Notes under the pieces: model-generated | Told to the model about the DNA's origin: nothing | Seen by the model: the letters and a program-made list of their open reading frames with translations, nothing else | The model's database searches: none | Source: Pholis gunnellus | Lineage: Eukaryota; Chordata; Actinopteri; Perciformes; Pholidae | NCBI GenBank assembly: GCA_910591455.2 | Contig: OU342808.1 | Coordinates: forward strand, 11,611,904 to 11,675,903 | DNA length: 64,000 nucleotides | Reading direction: 5' to 3' | Made by a program: the position numbers and the translations under genes | Shown: piece by piece, positions 45,497 to 56,400 of the stretch | Layout: the number at the start of each line of letters is the position of its first letter | Position numbering within the stretch: position 1 is the first letter of the stretch

Positions 45497-48400
45497 AAAA
45501 GCCTGTAGCTGGTCCGCATGGGCTGGTCGGTCCAGAAGTGTCCCTCTTCCTCCCCCAGACATTTTTTGAAGGTGGAAAAAAAGCACCACAAATACATCTG
45601 ACCTCATTGTTTGGACTCGCCTGAAGTAATGCTGCACCCTAAACACCACCTCCTGCCCTCCGACGGACCCAGACTCATCACCTCTCTGTTTATGTACTGA
45701 TGCAACTGACAATGACAGCCCACTAATTACGGCTTTGCAAGGTAATGTTATTACAGCTCTGATTTGACACTTCTGTGGGCCGTTTTCACTTAGTCTTGGT
45801 AAACACTGCAGCATGACCGGCTGTGTTTTGGCTGCACCAGGGAGACTGTAAGCTACAATCCGCAGGATAGTGGTTCAAATGGCCAATCAAAGTGGCCATT
45901 TAGAGTCTATGTGAGACATTAGGGGATACAATTTAAATTGTTCCTGCAGAATAATGGGTCCCTAGAGCAGCCGGGGGATGGTACATCAATATATAAGTCA
46001 AAGTTTGTAAAACTATTTTACTGTAACTTCTCAGGATACATCATAATGTTTAACATCACTTCTCCTAACAACACAAGTTCACTTTCCTCCCATCTTTCCA
46101 ATGACCTCCGGCTCAAAATCATATTTGTCTACATTTCCCATGACATTGGACACATTCCAGTTCTGTGTTTATCTTTCTATTTAAAATGAAAAAAGAAATC
46201 AGCACAATAAGGAAAACAGAGCTTCGGATGCAACTTAAGACATACCTCTGGCTTTGGGCACTTATGAAGTAATGGAGATAGAAAAAACAATAACACCACA
46301 GGCATATGGAAATCATAAGGATCTGGGATTTGTGTATGTATAGATCATGTTCATTTCAGATTGAAGTCACATGGCGCTTCTTGGAAAGTGGGTTTATAGT
46401 TTAACTTTTGCTCTAAATCTCATCTTTACCAAGCAGCAGGCACAGAGCAGGGGTCGTATTTTATCCTGAGAGGAGAGAGGCACTCCCTTCATGATCCTTG
46501 CAGAGGAACAACAGCCTATAGCGAGAGTAGACGTTGTGACAAACCTATACTGACATTTACTTAGTCATCATTCATGTCACAGCTGCCTGTGGATTTACTT
46601 GTTCCCCAACAGGTCATCTATTATTTCTACATAACCAGTGAGCTTTGAGTACACAGAGTTATGACTCAGGTTGGTGAGCAGCAGCACATGTTTGTTGGAG
46701 TTTATATGTAGTCTGAAAACAAAGGATTTTACTGCCCACTGAAACAACACTTTTTTTTTTAGAAACATGTGATTTAAAAAGCCAACCAACAAAATGACCA
46801 AATTCCAGCAAATTGCCAGCAGGCCACTGGGACGCTCCAACATTTTTCCGCTAGAGGGTCTGTGGGTTTGATTGAGTGGTTTAAGAGAAAGACAAACAAT
46901 CTGAAGCAGGACAACACAGACCGGTCCTTTGTTGGGGATCTTCCTGATTTTTCCTCGGGTCTTTTGTCAACAGTGAGCCCTCAAAATGTCTTGTTCTATA
47001 GACAATAGATTAAGTGGACAGGCAAGTATACAACTGCCCTGCAAAACCCTCTGTCTCTCTCGATGACACACACAAATCACTACAACATGCTCGTCTAAGG
47101 CAAGGTTCATTTGTTTCTCTCGCCTCACAACCGTGAACTCTATTTCTACTTTCAGTCCTCGCTTACCTGCAGGTCCTGAAGATCCCTTCGATCCAGGAGC
47201 TCCATATGGGCCCCTTGTCCCAGCCTCCCCCCGAGGCCCACTGGGACCTGGCAGCCCTCGAGACCCTAGCTTCCCTAAGAGGAGGAAACAGTCATGAGTA
47301 ATCACGAAGCCTTAACTTGTTTTCATCTTAAATGATTTTACATGGGCTGAAAGCAACGAAGTTACCTTCTCTGCCAGGAAGCCCATCTCTCCCATTTGAA
47401 CCCTGAGGACCTGTAATGAAAACAGAGATGAGAGGTGTAGCTCCGTGAAAAAACACCTGGAGAAGAGGTTGTGTAAAATCCAATGAGGGATGGGGTGAAA
47501 CTCTCTAAATTCTGTCTGAGTATAAAGCAAACATGTGGAAAAAAAACCCTGTACAAAGTCCTTTCTGTCTCCAGAGGGAGCTGAGGGATGTCTGACAAAA
47601 TGACCTCAAGTGATGTCACTTGAGTCGAGACATCTGAAGGTGTGGAGGTAGAAGAGTAAAGTAGAGTTTACCAGACCTCTGTAGCCAGATCCGCATCTCT
47701 GCTTAATGCTAGCAGCTCGAGATAATTAGCCACTACTAGCATTTCACAACCAAACCTCCGACCGTACTGTTGGTGGTCAAGTTGCATTGTGGGTAATGTA
47801 GGTGCTAGGTTTTGACACAGTCTAAAACTACTGAGTGTCTATTCTATAGACGGTAGTGAATGAGTGAATGAGGGTCGTGGACAGCACACATTTCCACGGG
47901 GATTAAAGAATTCTGCGATCAGAGTAATTTGAAATGTTCTATAATCACATACATTGCCTTCACATAGTGGCTACAACTGGGTATAACTTCTGGTTAAAAC
48001 ACATTTTAAGATCGCTTTTTAAAGTTCGTGAACGTTAGTGAACTCTCACAGTGCTGCGCTCGACTCCAGGAGAGGAGAGGGAGATTTTCGTGCTCTGAAG
48101 TTAAAGGAAATGAGTGCGGTGGAGGAAATAGGATCTGAGCAGAGGTGAGCAGGTAGAGGGCAGAACAAAGAGTTGCTGCTCGCCGAGAAAAGCTGAGAGC
48201 TGAGAGTGATTTCTGACCCAATTATCAAAACACGAAAACCCTGGACTCCACTAGACAGAAATATGCTGTATTTTCACTGTTAACTTAAAACATATTCATG
48301 CATCACAGCATGATAAACCTACCTGCAGGTCCCTGCTCACCAGGAGCTCCCTGAGCGGGCGCAGCCCCCATCAGTAAAGAGGCCTCTGGTGCAGTTGCTC

Positions 48401-48811
48401 CTTTACCCTGAAGGTTGCGATGTGATATGGATGCCGGGGCAGTGTATAACTGGACCTGGTTCAGGAAGACATAAAACAAGTGTGGGTGATATGCTTAATT
48501 AAGGTATCATAGCTCAGTGATTCAGATAATGTGGCTGGTTGAGTGTGTCCAAACCTTCGCCTCCAGTGAGCTCAGCCTGTCGGTCAAAGCCGTGATTCGA
48601 CTGCAGTTGAGACAATCTAAAAAACACAAAAGTTTTCTTTACCATCAGGAATCAGACACTTTAACATGTAGCATAGCTTTTGCTATTTTGTAGTATAGTC
48701 AAAGCAGTAACATGTTCTTACTGGAGAGTGTCTCTCCTGTGCGTGCAGGCGGGCGGCGTAGCGTGGATGGTTTCCTGACGGCCTCTTGAGCTACGAGCTG
48801 GTTCCCTGCAT
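37470..48811 (-). CDS. emid1: EMI domain-containing protein 1, 3' part (collagenous region)
   Basis: Twelve exons before the alternative helix choice plus a terminal exon, all on the minus strand and all phase-matched, give about 352 residues to the stop at 37470-37472; the 5' end is missing. Order: a linker with Arg/Pro-rich text; the CLNCSRITALTDRLSSLEAK helix (human CLNCSKVSELTERLKVLEAK); a spacer; a first G-X-Y collagenous block over four exons; a non-collagenous break containing FFSNTFHDSRG (human LLSNTFTETNN); a second G-X-Y block over five exons; a short amphipathic helix (two alternative exons); and a tail starting EPDLGSGDGPF (human EPELGSGAGPA). EMID1 (EMU1) is a secreted matrix glycoprotein with an N-terminal EMI domain. 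COL26A1 is the closest alternative, but the tail and synteny favour EMID1. The EMI exons and signal peptide are not in sight. Confidence 0.92.
37604..38726 (-). other. emid1: emid1 intron before terminal exon
   Basis: 1.1 kb containing a 277-bp transposon-like element at 37862-38138. No other feature. Confidence 0.7.
37862..38138. mobile_element. Non-autonomous DNA-transposon-like element, 277 bp
   Basis: It begins AGGGCTGCAACGA and ends TCATTGCAGCACT; the ends are inverted repeats matching at 11 of 13 positions. The interior (TTAGTTGTTTCGTCTATAAA; ATTATCAAAATTGCGGCAGA) matches a repeat very common in fish genomes, by memory. It has no coding capacity. No clear target-site duplication is seen. 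Confidence 0.7.
38727..38817 (-). CDS. emid1: emid1 alternative helix exon B
   Basis: 91 nt, acceptor GTTAG after a pyrimidine tract, donor GTAACG, phase 0 in and 1 out. Encodes DISLQMFHDLQADLELLARR and VTLLEAIIWP. It resembles exon A (39005-39089) in position, phase and helix pattern, and joins in frame to the terminal exon (IIWPEPDLGSG). If the donor is not used, the frame runs on to TAG at 38662-38664, adding about 21 residues, so it could also be an alternative last exon. Confidence 0.75.
39005..39089 (-). CDS. emid1: emid1 alternative helix exon A
   Basis: 85 nt, acceptor TTCACAG, donor GTGAGT, phase 0 in and 1 out. Encodes GDGIHQ then IREALKILAERVLILETMIG, nearly identical to human LREALKILAERVLILETMIG. 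This is the conserved version. The donor overlaps an in-frame TAG (38997-38999), so intron retention would end the protein at once. Confidence 0.92.
39090..41259 (-). other. emid1: emid1 intron upstream of the helix exons
   Basis: 2.2 kb. No further collagen exon found; flanking exons agree in phase. A T run at 40591-40603. Confidence 0.7.
41260..41304 (-). CDS. emid1: emid1 collagen exon, 45 nt
   Basis: Encodes GTTGPKGEPGEKGLP, five perfect G-X-Y triplets. Phase 0 at both ends, donor GTAAGA. Confidence 0.93.
41559..41603 (-). CDS. emid1: emid1 collagen exon, 45 nt
   Basis: Encodes GPLGYQGERGFRGES, five G-X-Y triplets. Acceptor TTTCAG, donor GTAAGC. Confidence 0.93.
41689..41751 (-). CDS. 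emid1: emid1 collagen exon, 63 nt
   Basis: Encodes GKSGAPGTQGPVGPKGERG and ER, seven G-X-Y triplets. Acceptor ACACAG, donor GTGAGT. Confidence 0.93.
41863..41915 (-). CDS. emid1: emid1 collagen exon, 53 nt
   Basis: Encodes GPSGPRGPSGPPGPSGQN with the first G split. Acceptor ACGCAG, donor GTAAGC, phase 1 in and 0 out. Confidence 0.92.
42272..42358 (-). CDS. emid1: emid1 exon: non-collagenous break and second collagen block start
   Basis: 87 nt. Encodes RGKDFFSNTFHDSRGLPV and then PGPQGPPGPV. The SNTF core matches human EMID1 between its two collagen domains. Acceptor CTCCAG, donor GTGAGT. Confidence 0.9.
43431..43475. repeat. (GAG)n trinucleotide repeat
   Basis: About 15 perfect GAG units; frames through it read poly-Gly or poly-Arg and are not genes. 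Confidence 0.95.
44527..44630. repeat. Dispersed repeat, copy 1
   Basis: Shares GTGTGGAGGTAGAA, ATTAGCCACTACTAGC, GGTAATGTAGG and GTTTTGAC, in the same order, with the longer copy at 47638-47816. Confidence 0.7.
44840..44947 (-). CDS. emid1: emid1 collagen exon, 108 nt, end of first block
   Basis: Encodes GPRGPPGLLGERGLPGLPG, then PPGPPAPASAHIPEPDHS. Human has GERGPPGPPG...PPAPVGPPHARIS here. Acceptor CTCAG, donor GTAAGA. Confidence 0.93.
44948..47166 (-). other. emid1: emid1 intron within first collagen block
   Basis: 2.2 kb with GT repeats at 45189-45208 and 45465-45490. No exon seen. Confidence 0.7.
45465..45490. repeat. (GT)n microsatellite
   Basis: About 13 GT units. Confidence 0.9.
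47167..47274 (-). CDS. emid1: emid1 collagen exon, 108 nt
   Basis: Encodes GKLGSRGLPGPSGPRGEAG and TRGPYGAPGSKGSSGPA, unbroken G-X-Y. Acceptor TCTTAG, donor GTAAGC. Confidence 0.94.
47366..47410 (-). CDS. emid1: emid1 collagen exon, 45 nt
   Basis: Encodes GPQGSNGRDGLPGRE with split Gly codons at both ends. Acceptor TTACAG, donor GTAACT. Confidence 0.92.
47411..48322 (-). other. emid1: emid1 intron
   Basis: 912 bp containing the second, longer copy of the dispersed repeat (47638-47816). No exon seen. Confidence 0.7.
47638..47816. repeat. Dispersed repeat, copy 2
   Basis: A longer relative of 44527-44630, same orientation, with extra internal sequence. Its ATTGTGGGTAATGTAGGTGC end is familiar from fish repeats. 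Confidence 0.7.
48323..48455 (-). CDS. emid1: emid1 exon: spacer and first collagen triplets
   Basis: 133 nt. Encodes VQLYTAPASISHRNLQGKG, then AAPAQGAPGEQGPA, where the collagen block begins (human PPPAQGSPGDGG). Acceptor ACCAG, donor GTAGGT. Confidence 0.9.
48555..48616 (-). CDS. emid1: emid1 exon: conserved Cys helix
   Basis: 62 nt. Encodes CLNCSRITALTDRLSSLEAK, a strong match to human CLNCSKVSELTERLKVLEAK. The donor is GTTTGG, off consensus. Confidence 0.92.
48722..48811 (-). CDS. emid1: emid1 exon: most 5' exon recognised
   Basis: 90 nt. Encodes AGNQLVAQEAVRKPSTLRRP and PARTGETLS, a poorly conserved linker between EMI domain and Cys helix. Supported by TTACAG acceptor, GTAAGA donor and phase. 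Confidence 0.75.
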
Positions 48812-48939
48812 CTGTAACAGAAGATGAAGACACAGAAACATGTCACCTCTGTGGCTTGGATCTGAATTCATAGCGATTTATTGACCTTGAAAATATAATC
48901 TTCAGATTTGGAGGTTTCTACTTGCATTCCTAGTGGCGG

Positions 48940-49015
48940 CGATGGCAATTGCAAGTTGTAAAGTGCTTTGTCCATTAGGGTTGAAAAGCGCTATATAAGT
49001 GCAGTCCATTACCCA
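48940..49015. mobile_element. Fragment of a fish retroelement-like 3' tail
   Basis: GTAAAGTGCTTTGTCCATTA and AAAAGCGCTATATAAGTGCA are hallmarks, by memory, of a 3' end common to many fish retroelement repeats. Family not assigned. Confidence 0.5.
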
Positions 49016-49162
49016 TCATACCAGCAATCAAATGGTGGATATCACAATTCCTAATTCACACTAAGATCTATTTATTTGTTTGAGGGCCCGATACCTGTCT
49101 GTCCACCAAATCAAATGAAAATCAGTTCAAATGGTTTTTGCAACACACTGCTGACATTAGAG

Positions 49163-49390
49163 CCGAGAGGATTAGTCGATTATTCAAATCATTCTTTAAC
49201 CAAAAACGTATTTTCTCTGGTTTCAGCTTCTCAAATGCGGGGCTTTGCCGCTTTTCTCTATTTTATGTCATTGAAAATCTTTGGGTTTTGGACTGTTGGT
49301 CGGACAAAACAAGACATTTGAAGACGCTACCTCTGGTTCTGGGAAATTATAATGGGCATTTCTCACTATTTTCAGAGCTGACGGACAGAC
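49163..49390. mobile_element. Second DNA-transposon-like repeat fragment
   Basis: GATTAGTCGATTATTCAAAT, CTCTGGTTTCAGCTTCTCAA, TTTGGACTGTTGGTCGGACA and ATGGGCATTTCTCACTATTT resemble a dispersed fish repeat related to the one at 37862-38138. No coding capacity. Confidence 0.6.
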
Positions 49391-51187
49391 AAACATGAGT
49401 GAAACGTGAAGCAAATACAATAGAAATGTCAGTTATATTGGAAGATTCTGCAATTCTTTTGTCAAGTGCCAATGCAGGAAGTAGTATTTCCCTCATGGTC
49501 ACCGTAGTCCTCGGGTGTGTCTGCTCCTTTATTTGACAGATGATAGTTGAGAACTGAGGGAGAGAGAGAGGGCGCTCCACAGACATGAATGCTTGTTGTT
49601 TTACTTGTACCGTAACCACGATCTCTCTTTCTTTAACCAAGTGTTTTAGTAGCTTAACCGTAACCATACTGTCGATGCCATGTGCTGAAATTGTAGGAAA
49701 AAAAATAAACAGATCGGTTGATTTTTTTTGGGGGCCACAGGTGCCAATGACAGCTGCAATGTGGAGGGCAGTAATAGTCAACTGATCCATCTTCCTGTGC
49801 TGTGGGTTCTGTGAGGACCGTTTCACTGAGGATGATACTAGAAATCAACTTGTTTCAGTCTGTGGGTTTCTATCCTCCAGGTGAACTTCTCAATATTAGA
49901 ACGCCAGAGAGAGCCGGCAATAAGAATACAACAAGTTAAGAGTTGTAGACGAGACAGAAATGGAAATCACCAGACAGTTGCTGCTTTTGTCATTGTTACA
50001 TTTCCAAGAGACAAACATCTTTGCCAAGCTGCTTTCCTTTGGCCTTGTTTCTTTGGAGTATACAATCGTTAAGCCTTTCAGAGAGGGAGTGTAAAGACAA
50101 ACAATAGTTTCCTTGTGCAGAGAGAATGGGCAGTCTCGGCTCGCATTCTGTCTTGCCTTCATTTTATGAAGTGTGGGAGTTTGTGTCCCTGGGTTCTGGA
50201 TGTTTTGAATGGGCAGATCTTTTGGAAATGCTAGACTGACTCCTTTGTCTGGCCTGGTCTGGCTCTGGTCGGCCCAGGTGCTCCTGATACAAACAAGAGG
50301 CTGGGTTCAGCACCTCATTAGCCGCCAGGAAGCACGTCTTTGCCATTCAGTGGCCAGCGGCCACGGTCAACGCCAAGTGCTATACTAAAAGAAGCCACGA
50401 AGCAGCACCTGCAGCACCAAGATGGAGCAGGAGAGCAGCCTCCCTTATTGAACCAATCAGATGTTATGATCTATCTCTATCCAGAGGAAAGGGAAGTGGA
50501 GAGCTTATTGTCAAGAAGGAAAATAATCCTTTGGGAACTTAAGACAGGAAAACATAACGGGTTTAGTGATTACCCAAAGAGGGGGGAGAGAGAGGGCAGA
50601 GGAGTATGAAAAGTACACAGAACACATGGTTTAGGGTAAAGTGAGACCGCTTCAATGATTCCCCCTCCTCAACCTCTGCACTCATGATTTCACTGTTTTG
50701 GGTTCTGGGTATTTCTCACAGGATTACAAGTGTAGATGGATTTAAACCATGTAAGAGCTGAGACTGAAATGTTATGGCATGCGCTCTAGATTGTCGAAAA
50801 ACCGTCCTTCATATTAATAACAATGTACTTGGAGAACACACACGGATCTGCTCTTCACTCGTCTGCAGCGCACTTCAGTCCACATGGGGACGACTGCGGA
50901 GACAAAGAGAGGTAGATGCATTCCATTACAAAGAGGGCTCTGGAGAGGAAATCTAGCTCTCACCCCTAAAGGCATCACTACTCCCTTTAGAGGAAAGCAC
51001 GTTCCCCTCACCCACACTCCTGCTATTGTATGAAGCATGAACCCAGCTTTGGCACAGGCACAGTGGTCTCCCACACACACCTCTTACACACTCTCTCTCT
51101 GTCTGTCTGTCTTGCAACAACAAAATTTGAAATCCTGCAAGATCCCTCTTTTCCTCTGCATCTCTCATGAGAGTCTGTTAACTAAGC

Positions 51188-51189
<2 letters not shown>

Positions 51190-51231
<42 letters not shown>
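51190..51231. repeat. (GT)n microsatellite
   Basis: About 20 GT units. Confidence 0.95.
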
Positions 51232-51234
<3 letters not shown>

Positions 51235-51528
51235 GCTGTGTTCAAGGCCTGGAGAAAGAGGATGAAACTTCGACAACAATACCATCATTACATTTAATGA
51301 ATCCCCCCCCCCCCATCGACGCAGTTCATTGTATCCACTCTTTGTTCTCAGTGGGCTGATTGCCCTGGTGGGGGGGGGGGGTCAAAGAAATGTGTGAATG
51401 TATTTGACCTTTTGCCCCCATGTTGCACTGGTCCCTAATCAGAGGCTGAGTCAGAGCTCTGCACTAGAGAAATACACCCGCAGAGAATTCAGCAGGCCAG
51501 AGGCCGTCCTGACATCAGCTCTGTCTCT

Positions 51529-51652
<124 letters not shown>

Positions 51653-52711
51653 AATCATTTGTTTAATAACACTCTTTGAATAATCTTTCTCCCTGCTGGC
51701 GCAATAATCTCATAGGGAAAGGAGAAAGATATGAGCGAAGGTCACATGGAGAAGGTTATCTTTTCCTATTTCCTACTTAATGACATTTAATAGTTTGTGT
51801 ATTCAGGCGTTTATGCCATGAATGTTCATGCTCGAGTACATGATAATATGCACTTCGTATTGTGCATAAAGGTATTTTGTAGCAGCAGGACTCCGGTAGT
51901 GACGTGAAGCCTCTAAAAAGCAAATCAGATTCCGCACAGAACACTTATCTAGACTGAATTCATCTAAATCAAAGTCTATCGTGGAGCTCTGAAGCCATCC
52001 AAAGTGAGCTCTTACAACACACAGTCTTTCTATGCATGTAGTTGGGGGCTAAGGTTAGAAAGGCCGATGAAATCATCCGTTGAAATCGGAGCAATGTGTC
52101 TGCCACACACGTCGCCCCGTGGACGCGAGTTTCTCTGCTTTGTTCCCTCAGCTTCACTTCACTCGCTGCTGCAGTGAATAAACTGACCACTAGATTAAAT
52201 ATTCATGGTTTAACTCATTAACACTACGCTGTCTGTTCAGATTTGTACCTTGCGTCCAAACATCATTCAGATACAGCTGAGACAAACTGCTTGTGATTAT
52301 ATTTTAATTTCCTTGCTCACATTATATATATATATTTTGAGGCATGACAATGCAGACAGACAGAGGGTGAATGATAGCTCGCCTTGGTAACAAACTGTGT
52401 TTGTAATTCAGTGTGAGAAGGGCCGAGAGGGGAACGTTTTCGACTTGGATTCAACAAAAGCATTACCAACCGGCTCTCTTACTATTATACCATTATATTA
52501 TCATTATGGGAGATTTATTCCAAACTTGTTATAATTGGCCCTTTAAGACCCACTTGGAGCGTCGGTGGTGCCACCAGGGTGAGAGCCAAGGGAACGGTGA
52601 CCAGGACTGCAGCTGCACCTCTCGCTCTACAAACTGAGGTGTGTGCGCATGTGCTTTTGTGTATGGCTGTGTATGTGTGTGTGTGAGAGAGAAAAAAGTG
52701 CAAGGGTGACA

Positions 52712-52739
52712 AACACACACACACACACACACACACACA
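52712..52739. repeat. (CA)n microsatellite
   Basis: About 13 CA units, with an impure GT tract of opposite sense just before it (52640-52684). Confidence 0.95.
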
Positions 52740-53338
52740 GGCTGTATTAATAATGGGCCAAGGTCATTCCTTCAGTGATACTTTCCCAGTGAAAATAAAC
52801 CAGCGCTCTCATGCTAAGAGCCCAGTTAGCTCTGCCAACCAGAACCCTTAAACACACGTCTCACTGAACCGACTGCCCGATCCTCGAAGCTCGTCACTTA
52901 CTGAGGTTTATTTATCTTCTGCAGGAAGAATCAGCAGCTTGCACACAGACGGGCCTTTAGGAGCTTCATAAATGTACGAGTGAGACTTTGGTTGTCCTCT
53001 CATATTGTCCGCAGCAGATGGTGGACAAATGTATAACATCACAGTATGTCTGTACTGTTTTCTTTAGTTATCTCAAATTTTGAAGTTCCTGTAGGGAGAT
53101 GCAGTACAGGGGCCTGGCAGCAGCTGTGAACGCAAACATCAAAACACACACACACACACAAACACAGCAAGCAGACACAGCAGAGTACGAGGTCCTGATC
53201 CATCTCTGTCTGGTCAATTAGCTGAGCTCAGCGCTGCAGCATCATTAGTGACCAGATGCTGACAGCCAACCAGGGAAGGCATTTGTCTCTTTCTCTGCAC
53301 TGTCTCGAACAGACTGCAGACCGCTGCTGCCTTTACAT

Positions 53339-53444
<106 letters not shown>

Positions 53445-56400
53445 TGAAAAGGAGGATTCTGAGAACATATGTTTGCTGAGCCAGGAATTTCTTTTGTCTA
53501 TTTTTTTTAATGCAAAATAGACTCATATGAAATCCATTATGTTAAGTACTGACGTCAGGAGACTACAGTCTTTAGGCTAGTGGATTTAATAAGTAAGACA
53601 ATGACATTTTTGTGTTCAAAGTATTAGGCTGAGGCTACTAGAACCGAGGCGAGAATCAACAATTGTTATATCAGGCTGGCTGGTCAGAAGTAGAAGAGCA
53701 CAAACATTCAGTTCATTCCACCTGCGTCAGCTGTTTTTCCACTGCGAGCAAAGTGCATCTCACACACATGTTTGACCCGGATCCTGAGATCTTCTACCAA
53801 GGACGCGCGCCAATACTGCCCCAATTAAGCAGATCCGGTATCGTGATGAGACCATGATGTGATAGATTCTTTGTCTATGTCATTATTTGAAGTCGTGGCA
53901 CGCTGCCGAATAGTCCAGCAATCACTGTCCTGCTGAAAATTGTTCCAATGAGTTCCTCGCAGGGAGCTATACAGATTTTAGATTTGGTCAACACGAGCAC
54001 CGGTATATCAGAGCTAATTAACCGGTATCGGGTACATAGTATTGGGAAAGAAAAAGATGGATACGGCAACCTTTTCTCAGATGGTCGACTCAAATCAATC
54101 ACAGCCGGTATTAAAGCGTAAGCAGACCCATCAGCAGCTTCCACCTCCCACACAGCTGACGGGTCTCAGTCTGGCCGTCAGGGCTCGGTGCTCAGCACAG
54201 TGCAAAGCCGCATCTGAACCACCGTGTTTACTGTGCTTTCCCAGGTTCGCTGCTTTCTTTTATTAGGTGACTGACTCAAAGGGTGGGACACACTTCATCG
54301 TTTCCTTCCTTTGGTATTGCCCCTCTGCCTCCCAAACCTCTCAGCCTGAGAATGGAGCGGCCCACACACTGGACAGGTTCCACTGTAATGACAGAGAAGG
54401 AAGCGCTGGCCTGCCACAACAATTGGTCAGATAATTGATCCCGGAGAAAAAGGGAAGCTGAGCGAGACTGAATCCTCACCTTCACACTGTGTTTAAGTTG
54501 AAAACAAGTGCTGGTCTACAGCTGCTCTGGTTTACAAGTCTAGGTGGGGTGTTGCAAAGACCTGCTGCAAATGAAACCAAGCTTTAGCCTCCAGGACCCT
54601 GAGGTGAGAGTGTGCAGGGTCAGAGAGGTTCTCACCTCGTGCACACACACATCTCACCTCATCAATCAGCACAGACACGTAACCCAAGGCAGCGTAGTGC
54701 AGCACACACTCGCCACGACACCCTAACCACAACCTCCACAGAGCGAGACCTCCGTCAGTCACTACCAACGGGGAAATTACATGAAGTCTGGTTACTGCAT
54801 GGAGATGATTTATGTACTTCAGCTTTTTGGAATTTGTGGTAAAGTCAGTAATTTTAAGTTTTTATTGAAGTCGAAGGGAATTACATCTCTTTTATTGAGC
54901 ATGAATATAGTCTGCTTTTACTTTGTGACATTTACAGTCAGTACTACTTTAACTAAACTAATTGTTTACAACAATTGCCATTGTTGTAATTCAGACAAAA
55001 AGATCAGATGCCTCTTTTAGCTGTTAACTTGAGATTTTTAAAAGCATGCGTGTATAGACATTCATACCAATATCAGGCATGGTGCACAAACATATACACA
55101 AACAGAAGGAAACGCTGCAGAGGCCAGTTCAGTGTGTTCAGTTTGGTTTCGCTGATTCTCACATCAGCCCTTTCAGCTCTTCCAGTCCATCCAGATGTGC
55201 TCGCACACACAACCTCTAATCTTTCACAGGAAGGAGGCGGGTCTCCTGCCTCTCCTCCCGCCTCGCCGTCCCAGACAGGGCTGTCTTTACCTCACCTTCC
55301 CTCTCACACACTCTCCCCGTCTCTCTCACTCTCTCTGTTTTTCCAGCACATGCCTGCATTGATGCTGATGGCAGTGGCGGGAGTGTGCATCTGCCCCTCC
55401 CGCCCCCTCCACAGCAGGCAGTGGTGTGTAATTACAGTGCAGCGCCGGGCTGAATGACTGGCGGGGTGACTGTGGTCTGCTGACAGAGGTGTTCGTCTGG
55501 CCTAAAGACGTGCGCTCTCACTGGCATTCTGGGACAGGAGACTGGGCCTCACTGGGCATACAGCTGTGAGATAGACCGCTCTGTACAGGATGCAGCACTC
55601 ACCTTCCATAACCTCCCTCCCATCAAGCTTCCTGCTTATTGTATCTTCCAGAAGGTTTTATCATGAGAGACCCAACACTACTATCTCACCCACAGAGGTT
55701 TGGTCCAGACTGTGGCGAATACCGGCAAGGCACTCAAAAATACTAATTACAGGAACCTTGCAAGGCTTCACAATCGCTCACCGCCTTTGCCTCTAAATAC
55801 TGAGCAGAGCAGGCTTTTGCCTCCACTTTGTTAACCACTTGTTTTGGGGTGTAGAAGTGTGGTGGTGTTCTTTGTGTCCGCAAACAACAGGAGAGGCCGC
55901 TTGTGTTCAAAGATAGAGATCCACAAAACATAAAGAGAATCTGGTGTTTACACAAACTTGAGAGAATACAAAATAAACATCATTTTAAGTGAATTTAAAA
56001 ATGGAATAAATCAAATGTGCTGTTGTACCATTGGTATCCAAAAGCAACAAGATAAAATTGACATATGGCAAAATGGAAACAATCTGTGTGGTGCCAATGG
56101 AAGCAAACAATGCGGTGGTTAGTGTAAAGTGGCTAAAATCAGTGGTGGGCACATCTGTCAAATTGCAGTACGCTGATTTGAGACAGTATGTGGTTGGGAC
56201 AAGCTGCACTACAAATCCACCCGCCACTCTTTAAACGTTTCCTCCACTTGAAAGCAGCAGATGTCTAATAAAAGCGAACAGTAGAGGCTGACGGTCCAGC
56301 TCACACCCTTCACTTTTATTAAGAGAGACGCAATAACACAGAAGCCCCAATGGCACCGGGCTCCTCCCTCGTGACCCTGGTTGACCCAAATTAAAGCTGC

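Noticed and set aside
54532..54768. Minus-strand frame MVVTDGGLALW considered as the EMI start
   Set aside because: Lacks the WC..VVT pattern and the downstream conserved Cys and Trp positions.
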